From: Conchocele bisecta
Lineage: Eukaryota; Mollusca; Bivalvia; Lucinida; Thyasiridae
Assembly (NCBI GenBank): GCA_029237695.1
Contig: CM055265.1
Location: forward strand, 68,235,903-68,299,902
DNA length: 64,000 nt
Direction: 5' to 3'
Made by a program: the position numbers and the translations under genes. This document shows positions 37,075-46,880 of this stretch, in pieces. The notes beneath the pieces were generated by a model. The model worked only from the letters and a program-made list of their open reading frames with translations. It was not told where the DNA came from and did not search any database. Within the stretch, counting starts at the first letter, position 1; each line of letters begins with the position of its first letter.

Positions 37075-37480
37075 AAGGGAGAGATAATCCATGACACTGG
37101 GGTTCGAATCAAAAATCGAAATAAACTTTCTGCATCTACTCATCAGAAGGAAGCTACATATCAAATTTCAGTGCTGTAGCTATTACAAAAGTTTTACGAG
37201 TTACAAGGCAAATTTTCAAATTCTAATTCAAAAAGAGGGAGATAATCCATGACTCGGGGTCGAATGAAAATAAACTTTGCAAATCTACTCATCATAAGGA
37301 CATACCAAGTTTCAGGTGTGTAGCTATTAGGGTTTAAAAGTTTTTACGAGCTACAAGACAAAATTGGAAAAATTCTAACTTGAAAAGGGGGAGAGTAATC
37401 CATGACCATGGGGTCGAATCAAACATACATGTACCAAGTTTCAGGTATGTAGCTATTACGGTTTAAAAGTTTTTCGAGTT
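37075..37480 (+). repeat. ~150-bp tandem repeat, inside copies
   Basis: Three copies of a unit with GGGAGATAATCCATGAC, TCGAAT, AACTTT, CTACTCATCA, AAGTTTCAGG and GTTTTACGAGTTA. The same family lies at 22,870-23,330 outside the Polinton. Confidence 0.7.
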
Positions 37481-37559
37481 ACTAGGTTGGTGACGGACGG
37501 AAGAACGGACAAGGTCAAGGGTAACACTAAATGCCCCCTCCTCTATCGTGGTGAGGCAA

Positions 37560-38230
37560 AAGTTGTCATATACAAGTAACTTACCTTAATTTATCAGTTA
37601 CACATCAGACGATGAATGAACTTTAATTCTGGTGTAGAATATTAAAGTTATTCATTATATTCAATAGTGCTGCTTTGACATGACGTGAAATTAAAACATG
37701 CATGACATGATCTGGAAGAAAAACCACAGACCAAGCACGCATATTCAGAATCACGTCTGTCGGTTCTTATCCAGCTCCGATTTCTGTCGACCTGTCCACA
37801 AAATCCAGAATCCAACATTGTCGCAAATTTAATCCTCTATGTTTGGTGTACGTTAGAACAAAATGTCACTTAGTATATTATCCAATCCATTGTAATCTCT
37901 TGTTTCTCTAAATCAAATGCGTCCAACAATCCCTGTAGCTACTATCGTGATAAAAAAATGTGTTAAAGGTTCCGTCAGCGCCTCACATATTGATCTTAAT
38001 ATCCACCATTTTGATTCCAAGTACCAGAATAATGATGTGTTTCCATGCGCCGTCGTAGTGTTATCTGTCAGATTCCGTTGTTTATTTAATCAAATTGATG
38101 GACAAATTTGTGTCCGCTAATGTCGCCAAGAGCATAATCTGTGACGTTGACTGTAATAATTTGGCATAACTTCTAGCTTGTGAATTTTTGGTTGAATGAA
38201 GTGATCACTATGGTGAATAAGTGTGTATTT
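37560..38230. other. No gene recognised
   Basis: AT-rich sequence without protein-like frames or clear repeats. Confidence 0.5.
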
Positions 38231-38480
38231 GTGCCCGGTTTGCTCAGCAGGTAGAGCGATGGTGTGGTAAACCAGAGATCCCCGGTTCGATTCCGGGCTG
38301 GTGCACATCTTTCTCACCCTGTGACATTTAGCGAACAACGTAGTTGCGGGAAGTAACTCTGCAGAATACTCCCGCATCGTCCGTACCGAGAGTTTATAAT
38401 GGTGCTCTCCGTAGGTTTCCCCTGCAAAGTACCAAATCACATCTGATTTGCACTTCAACTGTTAATTGCGACATATTTTC
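38231..38480 (+). mobile_element. tRNA-derived SINE, copy 1
   Basis: The head has an A-box-like TTTGCTCAGCAGGTAGAGCG (38,239-38,258) and a perfect B box GGTTCGATTCC (38,284-38,294) inside a CCCGG/CCGGG stem, as in a tRNA T-arm. The anticodon-arm region TGGTGTGGTAAACCA would place GGT as anticodon (Thr-like), but no clean cloverleaf forms. A ~190-bp body follows (CATCTTTCTCACCCTGTGAC...). It is a retroposon, not a functional tRNA gene. Confidence 0.75.
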
Positions 38481-38524
38481 TGTATTTTTCAATTGAAAGA
38501 AATGTCAGTATTATACTTATTCAT

Positions 38525-38680
38525 TTCTGTGTAATAAGTACAGAAAAATATGTCACAATTAACAGCTAAAGCGCGAATGAGATCCGATTCGGTACTCTGC
38601 AGGAAAAACCTATGGAGCACCGGAACTCTGGGTACGGACGATAATTGAGTATTCTGTTGCCCAACAAAGGACCGTGACTG
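38525..38680 (-). mobile_element. SINE body fragment, inverted
   Basis: The sequence from AAATATGTCACAATTAACAG to GGTACGGACGATAATTGAGT is the reverse complement of the body of copy 1 (38,340-38,480), without the tRNA-like head. Confidence 0.65.
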
Positions 38681-38819
38681 ATAAATACTCCCAAATTGTA
38701 CCCAAACATATGGAATTCGGAGACAAAAATTAAACATAGAATTCAAGGACGAATTTCAATTTGGCGGAGAAGAATGTCACAGTACGCAACTGACCATGGG
38801 GATGAAGTGTGTATGATCT

Positions 38820-38940
38820 GTGCCTTGTTAGCTTGCTCGGTAGAGTCATGGGCATGGTACGGTAAACATGAGGTCCCTGGTTCGATTCCGGGCTGTTATT
38901 TATCTTTCTCACTCTGTGACACAAGTAAACCGTTTTATTT
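38820..38940 (+). mobile_element. tRNA-derived SINE, copy 3 (head only)
   Basis: TAGCTTGCTCGGTAGAG (A box) and GGTTCGATTCC (B box, 38,879-38,889) with the same downstream TATCTTTCTCACTCTGTGAC as copy 1. The rest of the body is missing. Confidence 0.7.
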
Positions 38941-38944
38941 TAAA

Positions 38945-39795
38945 TAGATGGCTATCACCGGAATAAATATTATCTTCACAAAATTTGAATCGGGCCAATA
39001 GAAATCAACAGCTAGAACAGAACGTTTGCAGTAATATAAATCTAATTCCAAAATAAATTTTTAATATTTTAATTTTTATGATCAGGTTTCGAAAATTAAA
39101 ATATGCTTTTCTTTTAAAATTATTATCAATATGTTCACCATGTTATTATGGTTAATATGCAATTCACAGTCTCCTTGCAGCTTGAAATTGAAAGACATTA
39201 TGAAAAGTTGTATTGATCTCAGAAATTGTCATGTCGACTATAGGATCGCGTCGAAATAATGTCAACATAATAGGAAAACGTGATACAGACGAAAAAGTAA
39301 ACAAAACGCAAAATTGATGCTTTGTTTTGCTATATTATACCGTAGACCACACATTATCATTTGATTTTATATGAAAATAAATATATTGTCAGCATGGTGG
39401 TGTCTATTAATGTGTTCTTGATATTCGGAACGGCAGTGAGTGAGTGACGACATTTTGTTTTGTCCAAGAAATTGTCAAGGTCAATGTTTCACTGTTTGTC
39501 TCGCAATAACCCGCCGATTTATATTGCGCACCAAAAAAACAGATCACAAATACCGCTGACTTTCTAGGGTAGTCACTTTGAATTAGATAGATGGGATAAA
39601 ATTTTGGATTGGAACACGGATACGTTTGTCAACTATTTCGATTTTATTGCCGCATTGGTTAAGCAGAGCGGTCCGCTGGCTTTACCGCAGAGCGCAGCGT
39701 AAAGCACAGGGCTACTAAAATAATTCCATTGTATTCAACTCAATCTGTATAGATAAGAGTCTTATACTACATGAATTCAAGTGGGTGGGGGATAT
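38945..39795. other. No gene recognised
   Basis: AT-rich DNA. Near 39,650-39,715 a TGGTTAAGCAGAGCGGTCCG stretch vaguely resembles a tRNA A-box region without a B box. Confidence 0.45.
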
Positions 39796-39799
39796 TCAA

Positions 39800-40060
39800 C
39801 ATTGCCTGTGGCGTAAAGCGGTCATTCTTTCGCAGTTTACAGAAACAAAGGAGCGTAAATTGCAATTAAAAGCGGAGCGCAGCGCGAACTGCGCTATAAG
39901 TATTGCAATTCCGCAACCAACTCTTTGGACCACGGTCAAATGATTGCAGTCCGATTGCGGTCCGATTGCGGTCCAATTGCAATTAATGGGAACGCGAATT
40001 GCAATCCTGCGCTCCAGGAATTGCAATTCGCCTGGTAAGAGAACCGCAGGCCACTCTGTA
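39800..40060. repeat. AATTGCAATT / GCGGTCATTCTTTCGC motif block
   Basis: Contains the same GCGGTCATTCTTTCGC and GAATTGCAATTC motifs as the cassettes at 28,925 and 31,108, with repeated GATTGCGGTCC. It suggests these motifs belong to the insertion's own interior, near both sides of the minisatellite. Confidence 0.55.
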
Positions 40061-40361
40061 TTACGCAGACGAGATTTGTGTGTTGCTTTGTGCAAAGAAA
40101 TCGATAACACTAAACCGTGCTTATTGTATGACATCATTCAGCACGAGAAATGCGTCGTGACCACGTGCACTCCTTTAGGCTATGTTTTGAAATGTTACTG
40201 ATTGGTCAACACGCCTTTTGATGTTCCGCAGACGTCGCGAACCTGTGACTCATGGGGCAATCATGCAGTAACCCATTTCATGCTGAGGATACGATTATGT
40301 TTGTGGGAAAATATTTTCCTTATATGCACTCAGAAGTATATGCCGCGAGCACCATTTAAAC

Positions 40362-40381
40362 CGTCTCGTCGAGACGGTTCA
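40362..40381. other. Short palindrome
   Basis: ACCGTCTCGTCGAGACGGT is self-complementary around a single central base, a 9-10-bp stem. Possibly a protein-binding site of the insertion; role unknown. Confidence 0.4.
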
Positions 40382-40989
40382 AATGAGTGGTCACAACGTA
40401 TACTTTCATTGAGAAATAACAAAAATAAAAATAAATTATTTAATAATTTCATACCCGTAAATGTGTATTCCGAAAGGAATGGAATAAAAAAAAAACACTG
40501 GATTATACGCAGATCTGTCGCCATATTTCGCCGATATTGATTTCGAAAATACTTTCCGTAAATGGTGTTGAAAAGTTGACACAAAATTCAGAGTTCATGC
40601 GGAATTTTCGGTGGGATTATGCACGTATCAACAGCTAATCGTCCGCATGAATAGGCAGGACACGTGACCATTATTTATTATCAATTAATCCTTTTAAGCG
40701 CCTGTTGATCGCGATCATTATACATTGTAATAAGCGTCTGTCTATCGCGAGCACTATACAACGTACCCCGACCATCGCGTTATAATGGAGCTGCAATGTA
40801 TTGTTGTTTACACCCGTATAATTCATTTTCCATATCAGGGGCGAAATGAGTCTGCCTTACAATAATTCGCATGTGCGGAATGGTGGTACATGTAGGTGCG
40901 AAACGATCCGCCTGTAAACCATCCGGGCCGAACAGGTACATGTATTCGCGATATTTTAAAAGGGATGAAACAATGCCGCCTCGAAGCGA

Positions 40990-41410
40990 TCGGGGCCGAA
41001 CAGGTATTCGCGTTAAAACGTGTAACCGTTGTACACGTTTCAACGCTTTCATATAGCTACACGCTTCCAGGTAAAGAGTTGTACACGTTTCAACGCTTTC
41101 ACCTCGCTACATATGTATACGCCAAAGCGTGTTATACGCCTTGAAGCTAAACCTATTACACGCTTTAAAACGGGTTGGCAATGTGTATTACAAGTGTACG
41201 AACCGTATAATACGTTTAAACAACGTATACAACGCTTTTAAACTAAACGGTTTGACAATGTGTATTACACGTGTACGAACCGTATTATACGTTAAAAACA
41301 ACGTATACAACGCTTTTAAACTAAACGGTTTGACAATGTGTATTACACGTGTACGAAACGTATTATACGTTTAAACAACGTATACAACGCTACAGCAAAC
41401 CGTTGCGTTC
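40990..41410. repeat. Right subterminal array of the insertion
   Basis: A ~78-bp unit beginning AATGTGTATTACACGTGTAC and including AACGTATACAACGCTTTTAA occurs at 41,180, 41,257 and 41,335. Its components are the inverse of those in the left array (27,890-28,350). GCGTTCGCGTT repeats follow before the end. Confidence 0.7.
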
Positions 41411-41473
41411 GCGTTGCGTTCGCGTTGAGTTTGCAAGTGTTGTCTACGGTGGAACAAAAACGCAGACTGCACT

Positions 41474-41561
41474 GTACAGGCAGGAGAAGTTGGGGTTGTC
41501 GGCGTACTACGACAAGAGGAGAGTGATGGAAGACGGGTTGCACACAGAGCCTATAGGATAG
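41474..41561 (+). pseudogene. pPolB C-terminus, stranded beyond the insertion
   Basis: After the right GTACAG the frame reads 'QEKLGLSAYYDKRRVMEDGL' then 'HTEPIG' and TAG (41,559-41,561). This is the usual end of Polinton pPolB; the palindrome copies end similarly ('IHTEPL'). It is 13.6 kb from the rest of its gene. Its stop codon overlaps the integrase stop by 11 bases in convergent orientation, fixing the original pPolB-integrase layout. Confidence 0.85.
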
Positions 41562-42597
41562 GTAAAAAAAAGATCTCTGAAAAAGGATAGAATACTAAAG
41601 ACTCGGGGGGTAGCTGGGTGTCAGAAGGTACCATAAGAAGTTCTTCGCGAACAAAACCGCGAGATGGACCATCAGCCAAATAATAGAGCACGGGCTCATC
41701 GGGTTTGGTAATAGAGCGATCCAGATGATATACATTCAGAGACCACACGGGATCAGTCGCGCGGCTGCTGCCACCTTCGAGCTCTCCCGGTTGATAGAGG
41801 TACCGGACGTCAACATCCGATGGAAGTCGTTGCTCCTCTAAACCAACGGGTCGCCCGCGCGAGACGGCAGAGGGCTTGCTCGTCACCTTTTTAGACTTGA
41901 TGGCATCCACGGGCTTCTTACCTATCAATCTGGTCACCTCTCCGTTCAGTGCGGAGACCATGGCGGGCAGTCTGGCCACCCACTCGGTCGATCCGAATGA
42001 GGGTCTACAAGTTCTTTGGCAGATTGGTATCCGAACAGCCAGGGTTCGATTTAACCGCACCACGATCCCCTGGTCCCGGTGGATGTTGACGCGGCCGCGT
42101 CTGATAGAAACTTTGTGCTTAGACAATAGATGAGAGACCGCGCCCATGAACTCGTGGCCGGGATCGACCTGAAGAAGATTCGGCCATTTGAGAGGACTCC
42201 TCTTATATATTCTGGAAAGAGCCTCGGCCACCTCCTTAGACTCTTTAGTGGCCAACGGCTCAGCCCCCTTATAACGACTCACTACGTCAACGATTGTCAG
42301 TGCGTACTTGTACGTTTTGCGACCGACGCGATCGTGATGGAGAAACAGGAGATCCGCTTGGTGAACTTGGTTCGGCACCGGCACGTCGAATTTCGGGCGC
42401 GGAATATTGTGAGGCGCGGGTAAATAGATCTGACAGATGGCCTGCTTTTTGAGCCATTCCTTGACAGCGTTTTCTGAAACCTTGGTCGCCGCCGCGAGGT
42501 TCTTGATGGCCGCGAGTCCCTTCCAGTAGCCACGTGGGCTATAGTATGTATTCGCTAGCTTGCGCGTTAGTTTGGTATCAAGTTTGTGCGTGTTCAT
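41551..42597 (-). pseudogene. Polinton integrase (DDE/retroviral type), inactive
   Basis: The frame is full length (348 aa) with a conserved N-terminal 'YYSPRGYWKGLAAIKNLA', the catalytic core and a C-terminal 'DPVWSLNVYHLDRSITKP... LYYLADGPSRGFVREEL' region typical of Polinton integrases. Catalytic acids D82 ('HQADLLFL') and D145 ('QVDPGHEF') are present, but the third position of the DD35E triad, residue 180, is Val (codon at 42,058-42,060). Residues ~184-200 read in a wrong frame, so two compensating indels also scramble the helix after the active site. It would have inserted the linear genome with a 6-bp duplication. First of the leftward gene cluster; its start overlaps the next gene by 20 bp. 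Confidence 0.9.
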
Positions 42598-42928
42598 CGT
42601 ATGCGAAGTATTCTAATATATCGGACAATCTCCAACATGCCCTCGCCAGTTCGTCCGGTAACTGCGTCGTTAATAATAAACCTTTGTTGGAAGTCCAATC
42701 CCGATTGGTTTTGGAGGTTAAGTTCTGAAGGAACTCGGAGGAATCGATTGGAGTTGAGGAGGATTCTAACAGCCGCTTTGCGAAAAGGGTGGCCGCTATT
42801 TCATCCTCGCGCCACGTCTCGAGAGAATCTTGGGCCAGACGAATCATACTCTTTGCACCAGCTATACGATGTTTTTTGGCAGTGTAGCCTACATCGATCA
42901 TAGCGTAATAAAGTTCGTCAACTAACAT
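42578..42928 (-). CDS. Hypothetical Polinton protein, 116 aa
   Basis: Intact frame starting 'MLVDELYYAMIDVGYTAKKH' and ending 'FAYDEHAQT'. Soluble, mostly helical, acidic C-terminus, no motif I recognise. Its end overlaps the integrase start by 20 bases in the same direction, implying co-expression. Spacing to the upstream gene is 48 bp with an AT-rich stretch (42,928-42,975) that could hold a promoter. Confidence 0.65.
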   Translation of the reverse strand: MLVDELYYAMIDVGYTAKKHRIAGAKSMIRLAQDSLETWREDEIAATLFAKRLLESSSTPIDSSEFLQNLTSKTNRDWTSNKGLLLTTQLPDELARACWRLSDILEYFAYDEHAQT

Positions 42929-42976
42929 CGTTCTATATATATATTTTTATAAAAAATATTTTTTTAATTAATTAAT

Positions 42977-43399
42977 TTATTCAATATAGTAGCCAACGAG
43001 ATCCACCACACCCATTCCCATGACGATGAACGCGATCTCGCGATCTTTTTGGGCCTCTGACGGTACATAGAAATCTGAAAGTTGGGGCTCGGGATCCATT
43101 GGATGGAGATTTTTCTGCGGATATGCCAGCGCGTACTCGCGGTTGGCTTCTTCAACGTTCTGGAAAGTTTGCGAGGCGTGATTCTCGCGGCGAAGCTCTT
43201 CGTTGACCCAGTCCAGATGGGCGGTTCGTTTTTTCGACCACGCTTCCTTTGCGCTATTGAGTTGTTCTACAGCTAAATAGTGACGCTTGCGCTCCTCATC
43301 CACGTCCGATTTTCCTATTTTCGAGAATATAAAGTTGCTACCGCTGAACGCCAATGCGTTTACAAGTGCGCCACCTATCATTATTCCGATCGAAGCCAT
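42977..43399 (-). CDS. Conserved Polinton membrane-associated protein, 140 aa
   Basis: Intact frame: hydrophobic N-terminus 'IGIMIGGALVNALAFSGSN', a charged helical centre ('RKRHYLAVEQLNSAKEAWSK'), then 'PQLSDFYVPSEAQKDREIAF' and a hydrophobic end 'IVMGMGVVDLVGYY'. From memory, proteins with the same order (LAVEQL..., LSDFY.PS, terminal hydrophobic segment) accompany Polintons in cnidarians and molluscs. Function unknown; perhaps virion-membrane or scaffold related. The ATG follows the stop of the upstream gene with no gap, so the two are likely coupled. Confidence 0.75.
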   Translation of the reverse strand: MASIGIMIGGALVNALAFSGSNFIFSKIGKSDVDEERKRHYLAVEQLNSAKEAWSKKRTAHLDWVNEELRRENHASQTFQNVEEANREYALAYPQKNLHPMDPEPQLSDFYVPSEAQKDREIAFIVMGMGVVDLVGYYIE

Positions 43400-43633
43400 T
43401 TATTTCCATATATTAGCAGGTAGAATTCCAACTTTAATTAGATAATCTCGGGTCGAAACTGAGGCCGCTACATCTAAGGTCGCGAGCCCTGCGTCTCTCA
43501 CAGTAAAGTCCAATTTGGGAGTGGACCCTCCTAGGGCCATCTTTGATAGTCGAGCATACCCGATACTGAAACCCGATATCACCACGGCGTGATAAAACGC
43601 ATTCACTATCATTTTGCCATCTTGTTCAGCCAT
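43400..43633 (-). CDS. Conserved small Polinton protein, 77 aa
   Basis: Intact frame 'MAEQDGKMIVNAFYHAVVIS' ... 'GSTPKLDFTVRDAG' ... 'VSTRDYLIKVGILPANIWK'. The 'PKLD.T.RD.G' and 'TRD.L.K.GI.P..I.K' patterns recur in small proteins of invertebrate Polintons as I remember them. One hydrophobic stretch near the start could be membrane-embedded. Function unknown. Directly abuts the 140-aa gene. Confidence 0.75.
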   Translation of the reverse strand: MAEQDGKMIVNAFYHAVVISGFSIGYARLSKMALGGSTPKLDFTVRDAGLATLDVAASVSTRDYLIKVGILPANIWK

Positions 43634-43707
43634 TGTTATAATTATTGCACATAAAAGGGATCGCGATCAATGTTTAAATGGGGTGCATCCAATCGTTTCG
43701 TAACTTT

Positions 43708-44113
43708 TTAAGGAACCGCCGCTGGAGTTGGGGTTCTGTTGTAGAGATGGTAAAGCACACCCAGGGTGCCCACAACTGTCAGACCATCACCAACAACCCA
43801 CGGGGTCCAATCAGTTGGTTGGAGCAATCGGTTCCGGGGGTGTTGTTGCACTCGGAACCGATTGCAGATGTTTTGCTGTCTCCGTCCCCAATCTCGATTG
43901 GAGTTTGACCTCCCGAAGCTCGGCGAGTATTTTATCTTGTTTAACTTTTCGGGTGGCAGCCGCCGCCCGCCCAGCTGCCTGTCTTTTTGGGTTTTTATGT
44001 CGTGTAATCGGGTTCAACTCCAACTCCAATCGCGATGTAATCGGGTTCGAAATTGGAGTTGCAATCGGGGATTGCTGTTCCGTCACTCTCGCGGGTGTGT
44101 CTTGTGTCATCAT
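43708..44113 (-). pseudogene. Basic Polinton protein with C-terminal membrane segment, frameshifted
   Basis: The first 100 codons give 'MMTQDTPARVTEQQSP' and a basic 'NPKRQAAGRAAAATRKVKQD' segment, then a stop at 43,811. In another frame, continuing at once, is 'VVGDGLTVVGTLGVLYHLYN' and a natural stop at 43,708-43,710. This hydrophobic tail matches the expected layout of the family (basic helical body, single C-terminal membrane span). One small indel near 43,810 therefore breaks an otherwise complete ~130-aa gene. Function unknown. Confidence 0.65.
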
Positions 44114-44657
44114 TTATAATATTAAAGCTTATAGTTCGTGGGCATATATGTCCAAATTGACAGTGTTTACCCGTGGTCAACGCGGTTGTCAGTGGAGCCA
44201 AGTACATTCCAAACTTGTGATAAATTGAGCAGCAGGCTGTTCTAAGAGTGTGTCCTATAAAAGGGTCAGTCTCTAGATCGTGAATCAACCCCTCGGTGTT
44301 TGGAATAGGGAGAAGTATACTAACGGCGGTAGCGTACAAATGAATAGCCGCCGATCCAAGAGTTTTTGTCATCTCTGCTCCCAATTTGGATTCGTATCGC
44401 GCATACATTTTATCAATCTCCGCATCCGACATCTTATCCACCTGACAAACTGAGAGACGCCTACCGAGATAATGCTCCGATTGTCCCCCAGCAACCAGCG
44501 CAGCTAGCCGCTCGCGTCGCGCCGCATTTTCATTCGTATCGGCCCCAATCGCGATTGTCAAACCCGATTGCTCTGTCGGATCATTATCTTTCAGGATGTC
44601 AGCAGTCGGAGTTGAGGTTTCTTCCATTAGCTGATCGAGAAGTTCGTCGCAGTTCAT
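43995..44657 (-). CDS. Conserved Polinton protein ('LGAEMTKTLG' family), ~220 aa
   Basis: I prefer the ATG at 44,657 ('MNCDELLDQLMEETS'); a longer frame to 44,789 adds a hydrophobic leader that could instead be upstream DNA. Core motifs are 'DTNENAARRERLAALV', 'YARYESKLGAEMTKTLGSAA' and 'MYLAPLTTALTTGKHCQFGH', an arrangement I associate with an uncharacterised protein of invertebrate Polintons. The last ~35 residues overlap the next gene by ~120 bp and look unconserved, so the true end may lie near 44,130 with an indel. Function unknown; possibly structural. Confidence 0.65.
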   Translation of the reverse strand: MNCDELLDQLMEETSTPTADILKDNDPTEQSGLTIAIGADTNENAARRERLAALVAGGQSEHYLGRRLSVCQVDKMSDAEIDKMYARYESKLGAEMTKTLGSAAIHLYATAVSILLPIPNTEGLIHDLETDPFIGHTLRTACCSIYHKFGMYLAPLTTALTTGKHCQFGHICPRTISFNIINDDTRHTRESDGTAIPDCNSNFEPDYIAIGVGVEPDYTT

Positions 44658-44779
44658 TTTTCTTAAAATTAATTTAACTATTCTAACAAGTCTCATCACT
44701 TTAACATATTGCCAAGCGCACCACCCGATACTTATGATCACCGTTATGCTCGCAACAAAGCTCGCAGCGGAACACCAAA

Positions 44780-44880
44780 TTGTTAACATTGTTAACCATT
44801 GTTCAGCATTTGTTCAACATTTGCTAAGCATTTCTTCAGCAATTGCTAATTGTTAAGCATTTACTCAGCAGTTACTAATT
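44780..44880. repeat. Degenerate 11-bp repeats (TTGYTNAGCA type)
   Basis: Units CATTGTTCAGCA, TTTGTTCAACA, TTTGCTAAGCA, TTTCTTCAGCA and ATTGCTAATTG follow one another at ~11-bp steps between the ATPase stop and the upstream end of the 264-codon frame. Similar to repeats beside the centre of the 13-kb palindrome. Confidence 0.6.
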
Positions 44881-44889
44881 TCAAAATTA

Positions 44890-45538
44890 TTAATTGATTA
44901 CTTTATAAGCAGTTGGTTGATCAGTCTTTAGCAGAAGCTTGGCGTGCTTAGTTTCGGAAAGCATCTGTCGAACCTCCAGGCGCTCCTCGCGCGTTGGGAT
45001 AACGTCATTCTCTCGAAGACAGTCATCGAATGAGTCTCGGTCCTTGCAGTGAAAGAGGGCGACCCATTTCGTTTGCTCGCGCAGATCTTTGAGGACGGCG
45101 TTGTATTTTTGAGTGGAGATCCATACGCTTTGCCTCGCATGGCGGCCAGAAAATGCGAGCTCGGAGAGCATGTCCTTCTTTTTGGTCATCGCCGCCTTGG
45201 CCGAGCAATCGTCAATCACATATAGGGTGGGCTCACCCTGGAATCTTTGGTATAAACCACGCAAACCAATCATGAAGCCTATCACCGGGGTCAATAACGT
45301 ATACCTCAGGGTCGGTCCATATCCACGGGCGCCGCTGATAAGTATCGTTGTGCCGCACAGTGGGACATAGGATCACAATGTGACGAAAGGCATCGCGGTA
45401 GGACCCCTCGAGTAAGTCGAGGATGAAAACCGTTTTTCCACATCCTGTCTGCCCACATATTATGGCAGAGTGGGCATCTCCAATCGTGAATTGGTATTGA
45501 TTGCTAAATTTAGTAGATCGCTGATACGTATCGGCCAT
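44890..45538 (-). pseudogene. FtsK/HerA-type genome-packaging ATPase, frameshifted
   Basis: Walker A 'GQTGCGKT' lies at residues 29-36, followed by 'HIVILCPTVRHNDTYQRRPW'. After a one-base disruption between about 45,250 and 45,275 the other frame continues 'LYQRFQGEPTLYVIDDCSA' (Walker B, Asp-Asp), 'RHARQSVWISTQKYNAV' and ends '...TAYKVIN' at 44,890. This is the A32-like ATPase that pumps DNA into capsids in Polintons and related viruses. Combined length ~215 aa is normal. Its start overlaps the end of the capsid gene by 29 bp, a tight operon-like arrangement. Not functional as sequenced. Confidence 0.9.
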
Positions 45539-46809
45539 CTTCGATGTTCAGTTGTGCGTCTGTAATTATATATAAGTACACGTTCAATGGCCCGGCTCCA
45601 TCCGCCTCTTTGGTTATCTGGATCGTCACACCCTCACTAGCGTTCTCAACTTGGCGTCCGCTACCGTATATTTGGTCATCGTTGCTGGCTCGCATGTCTA
45701 GCCATAACGCGTATTTGGTATTCAGGAACTCCGCGAGGGAGACGGCCGAGAGATGCAGGTCTTTGGCAACTGCTGCAACCTCCGGAGAGCGTTTAGAGCC
45801 GGCCGCAAACTGCTTTCTTACTTCATCCCACTGCTGGTGCGCGCGAAGACCCGCGCTGTACAGTTGATTGGGGACTCCCTCGATCGTCACCTCTACCTTC
45901 GTGATTTTGGGGTTATAGAATTTGTCGGTTTTTCTAGCACCGAACGCGAACCGAGCATCCTCAAACAGCATCAGTATACCTTTCATCGAGCGGGCGGATA
46001 CGTTGACATTAATATTCCACAATGTGTCGCCTTTGTCTTTCGTCATATTGCGATGGCGAAGAACTCGGTCGTAAAGTATGGCAACGCGCCCGGTGTACTG
46101 GGTTCTGATCAATCGCCCGAGTTCGGGCATCGTGACCATGTCGTACTCCAGCGAAACATTGTCGATCGTAATAGTCGATAAACATGTTCGGTGGCTAATG
46201 AGAACTCGTCCGTAGTCGTTGAACGTTTAGTTCGTATTCGAGGCGGTCAGCCAAAGCACTCTGATAGTAGGGCATGTGGCTCTCCAGCAACTCAAAGTCG
46301 AGCGGGATGTAGAAGCGGTTGCCGTAAGCGCCCGCGACCGCGTTGTCACTCGCGTTGTTATCTGCCTTGTTAGCAGCCCCGATTCTAAGTTTGGTTACGT
46401 TCTTATTTTTGCTGGTGTCAATACCCTGATAGACAGCGTTTTCGCGCTCTTCTGCCGTCTTCCACATGTCCTGATAGCAATGGTAGAAGTCGCTGTCGTC
46501 GATCGACATCACCTCATTACCAAAAATCTTTATCATAGTCTTCTTGACTATGGCGCGACCCAGGTTCTGAACGACGGTTCGGTCCTCGTCCGTCGACGTC
46601 AGCGAAATAGTGAAAGCGAGGCGAACTGTACCCGGCACAATGGCGTCGTGAGTTTCGAGGTTGGGGAAGCGGACTAAGAGCTGCTGGTTCTGGTCGATCG
46701 TCGATGGGTTGTTCGTAATAACGACACTCTGTCTCACGCCTTTTGCCCCGAGGGGCTCACGCAGTCTGCGGTATGGATTGAGTTTGCGACCGTATTGACT
46801 CGAAGACAT
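45510..46809 (-). pseudogene. Major capsid protein (double jelly-roll hexon type), frameshifted
   Basis: The N-terminal part (46,809-46,195) starts 'MSSSQYGRKLNPYRRLREPL', with 'PNLETHDAIVPGTVRLAF' and 'NRFYIPLDFELLESHMPYY', a pattern typical of Polinton/adintovirus hexons. A one-base change in or near an A run (46,215-46,230) moves the rest into another frame. There 'SLEYDMVTMPELGRLIRTQY', 'NINVNVSARSMKGILMLFED' and '...NIEDGRYVSAIY' complete a protein of ~430 residues, the usual size. It would form the trimeric capsomers of the icosahedral shell. A remaining start codon for the second half at 46,139 is incidental. Confidence 0.88.
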
Positions 46810-46880
46810 AATTTAGTGAAACTATTAAACCCGTATGGTTTTGTCTTTAATACATAATTAATAATTTTGAAAAAATTAAA
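46810..46880. promoter_or_regulatory. Divergent intergenic region (capsid / coiled-coil membrane protein)
   Basis: 71 AT-rich bases separate the start of the capsid gene (-) from the start of the 46,881 gene (+). Two divergent structural genes must be driven from here; no specific box could be identified. Confidence 0.45.

Larger units (their letters stand above)
27864..41473. mobile_element. 13.6-kb insertion inside the Polinton pPolB gene
   Basis: The pPolB protein stops matching its family after '...NGVMKTY' and resumes at 41,474 with '...QEKLGLSAYYDKRRV', so the intervening DNA is an insertion, flanked by GTACAG on both sides. Its ends carry related arrays in opposite orientation (27,890-28,350 and 40,990-41,410), giving a foldback-like layout. 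No transposase is visible. Its interior is minisatellite, SINEs and bivalve-type dispersed repeats, some possibly inserted later. The class is uncertain: 6-bp duplications occur in several superfamilies, including Polintons. Confidence 0.75.

Noticed and set aside
38231..38305. Functional tRNA gene
   Set aside because: B box and T-arm are good, but the acceptor and anticodon stems do not close properly, and the head is followed by a body shared with other copies, so it is a SINE.
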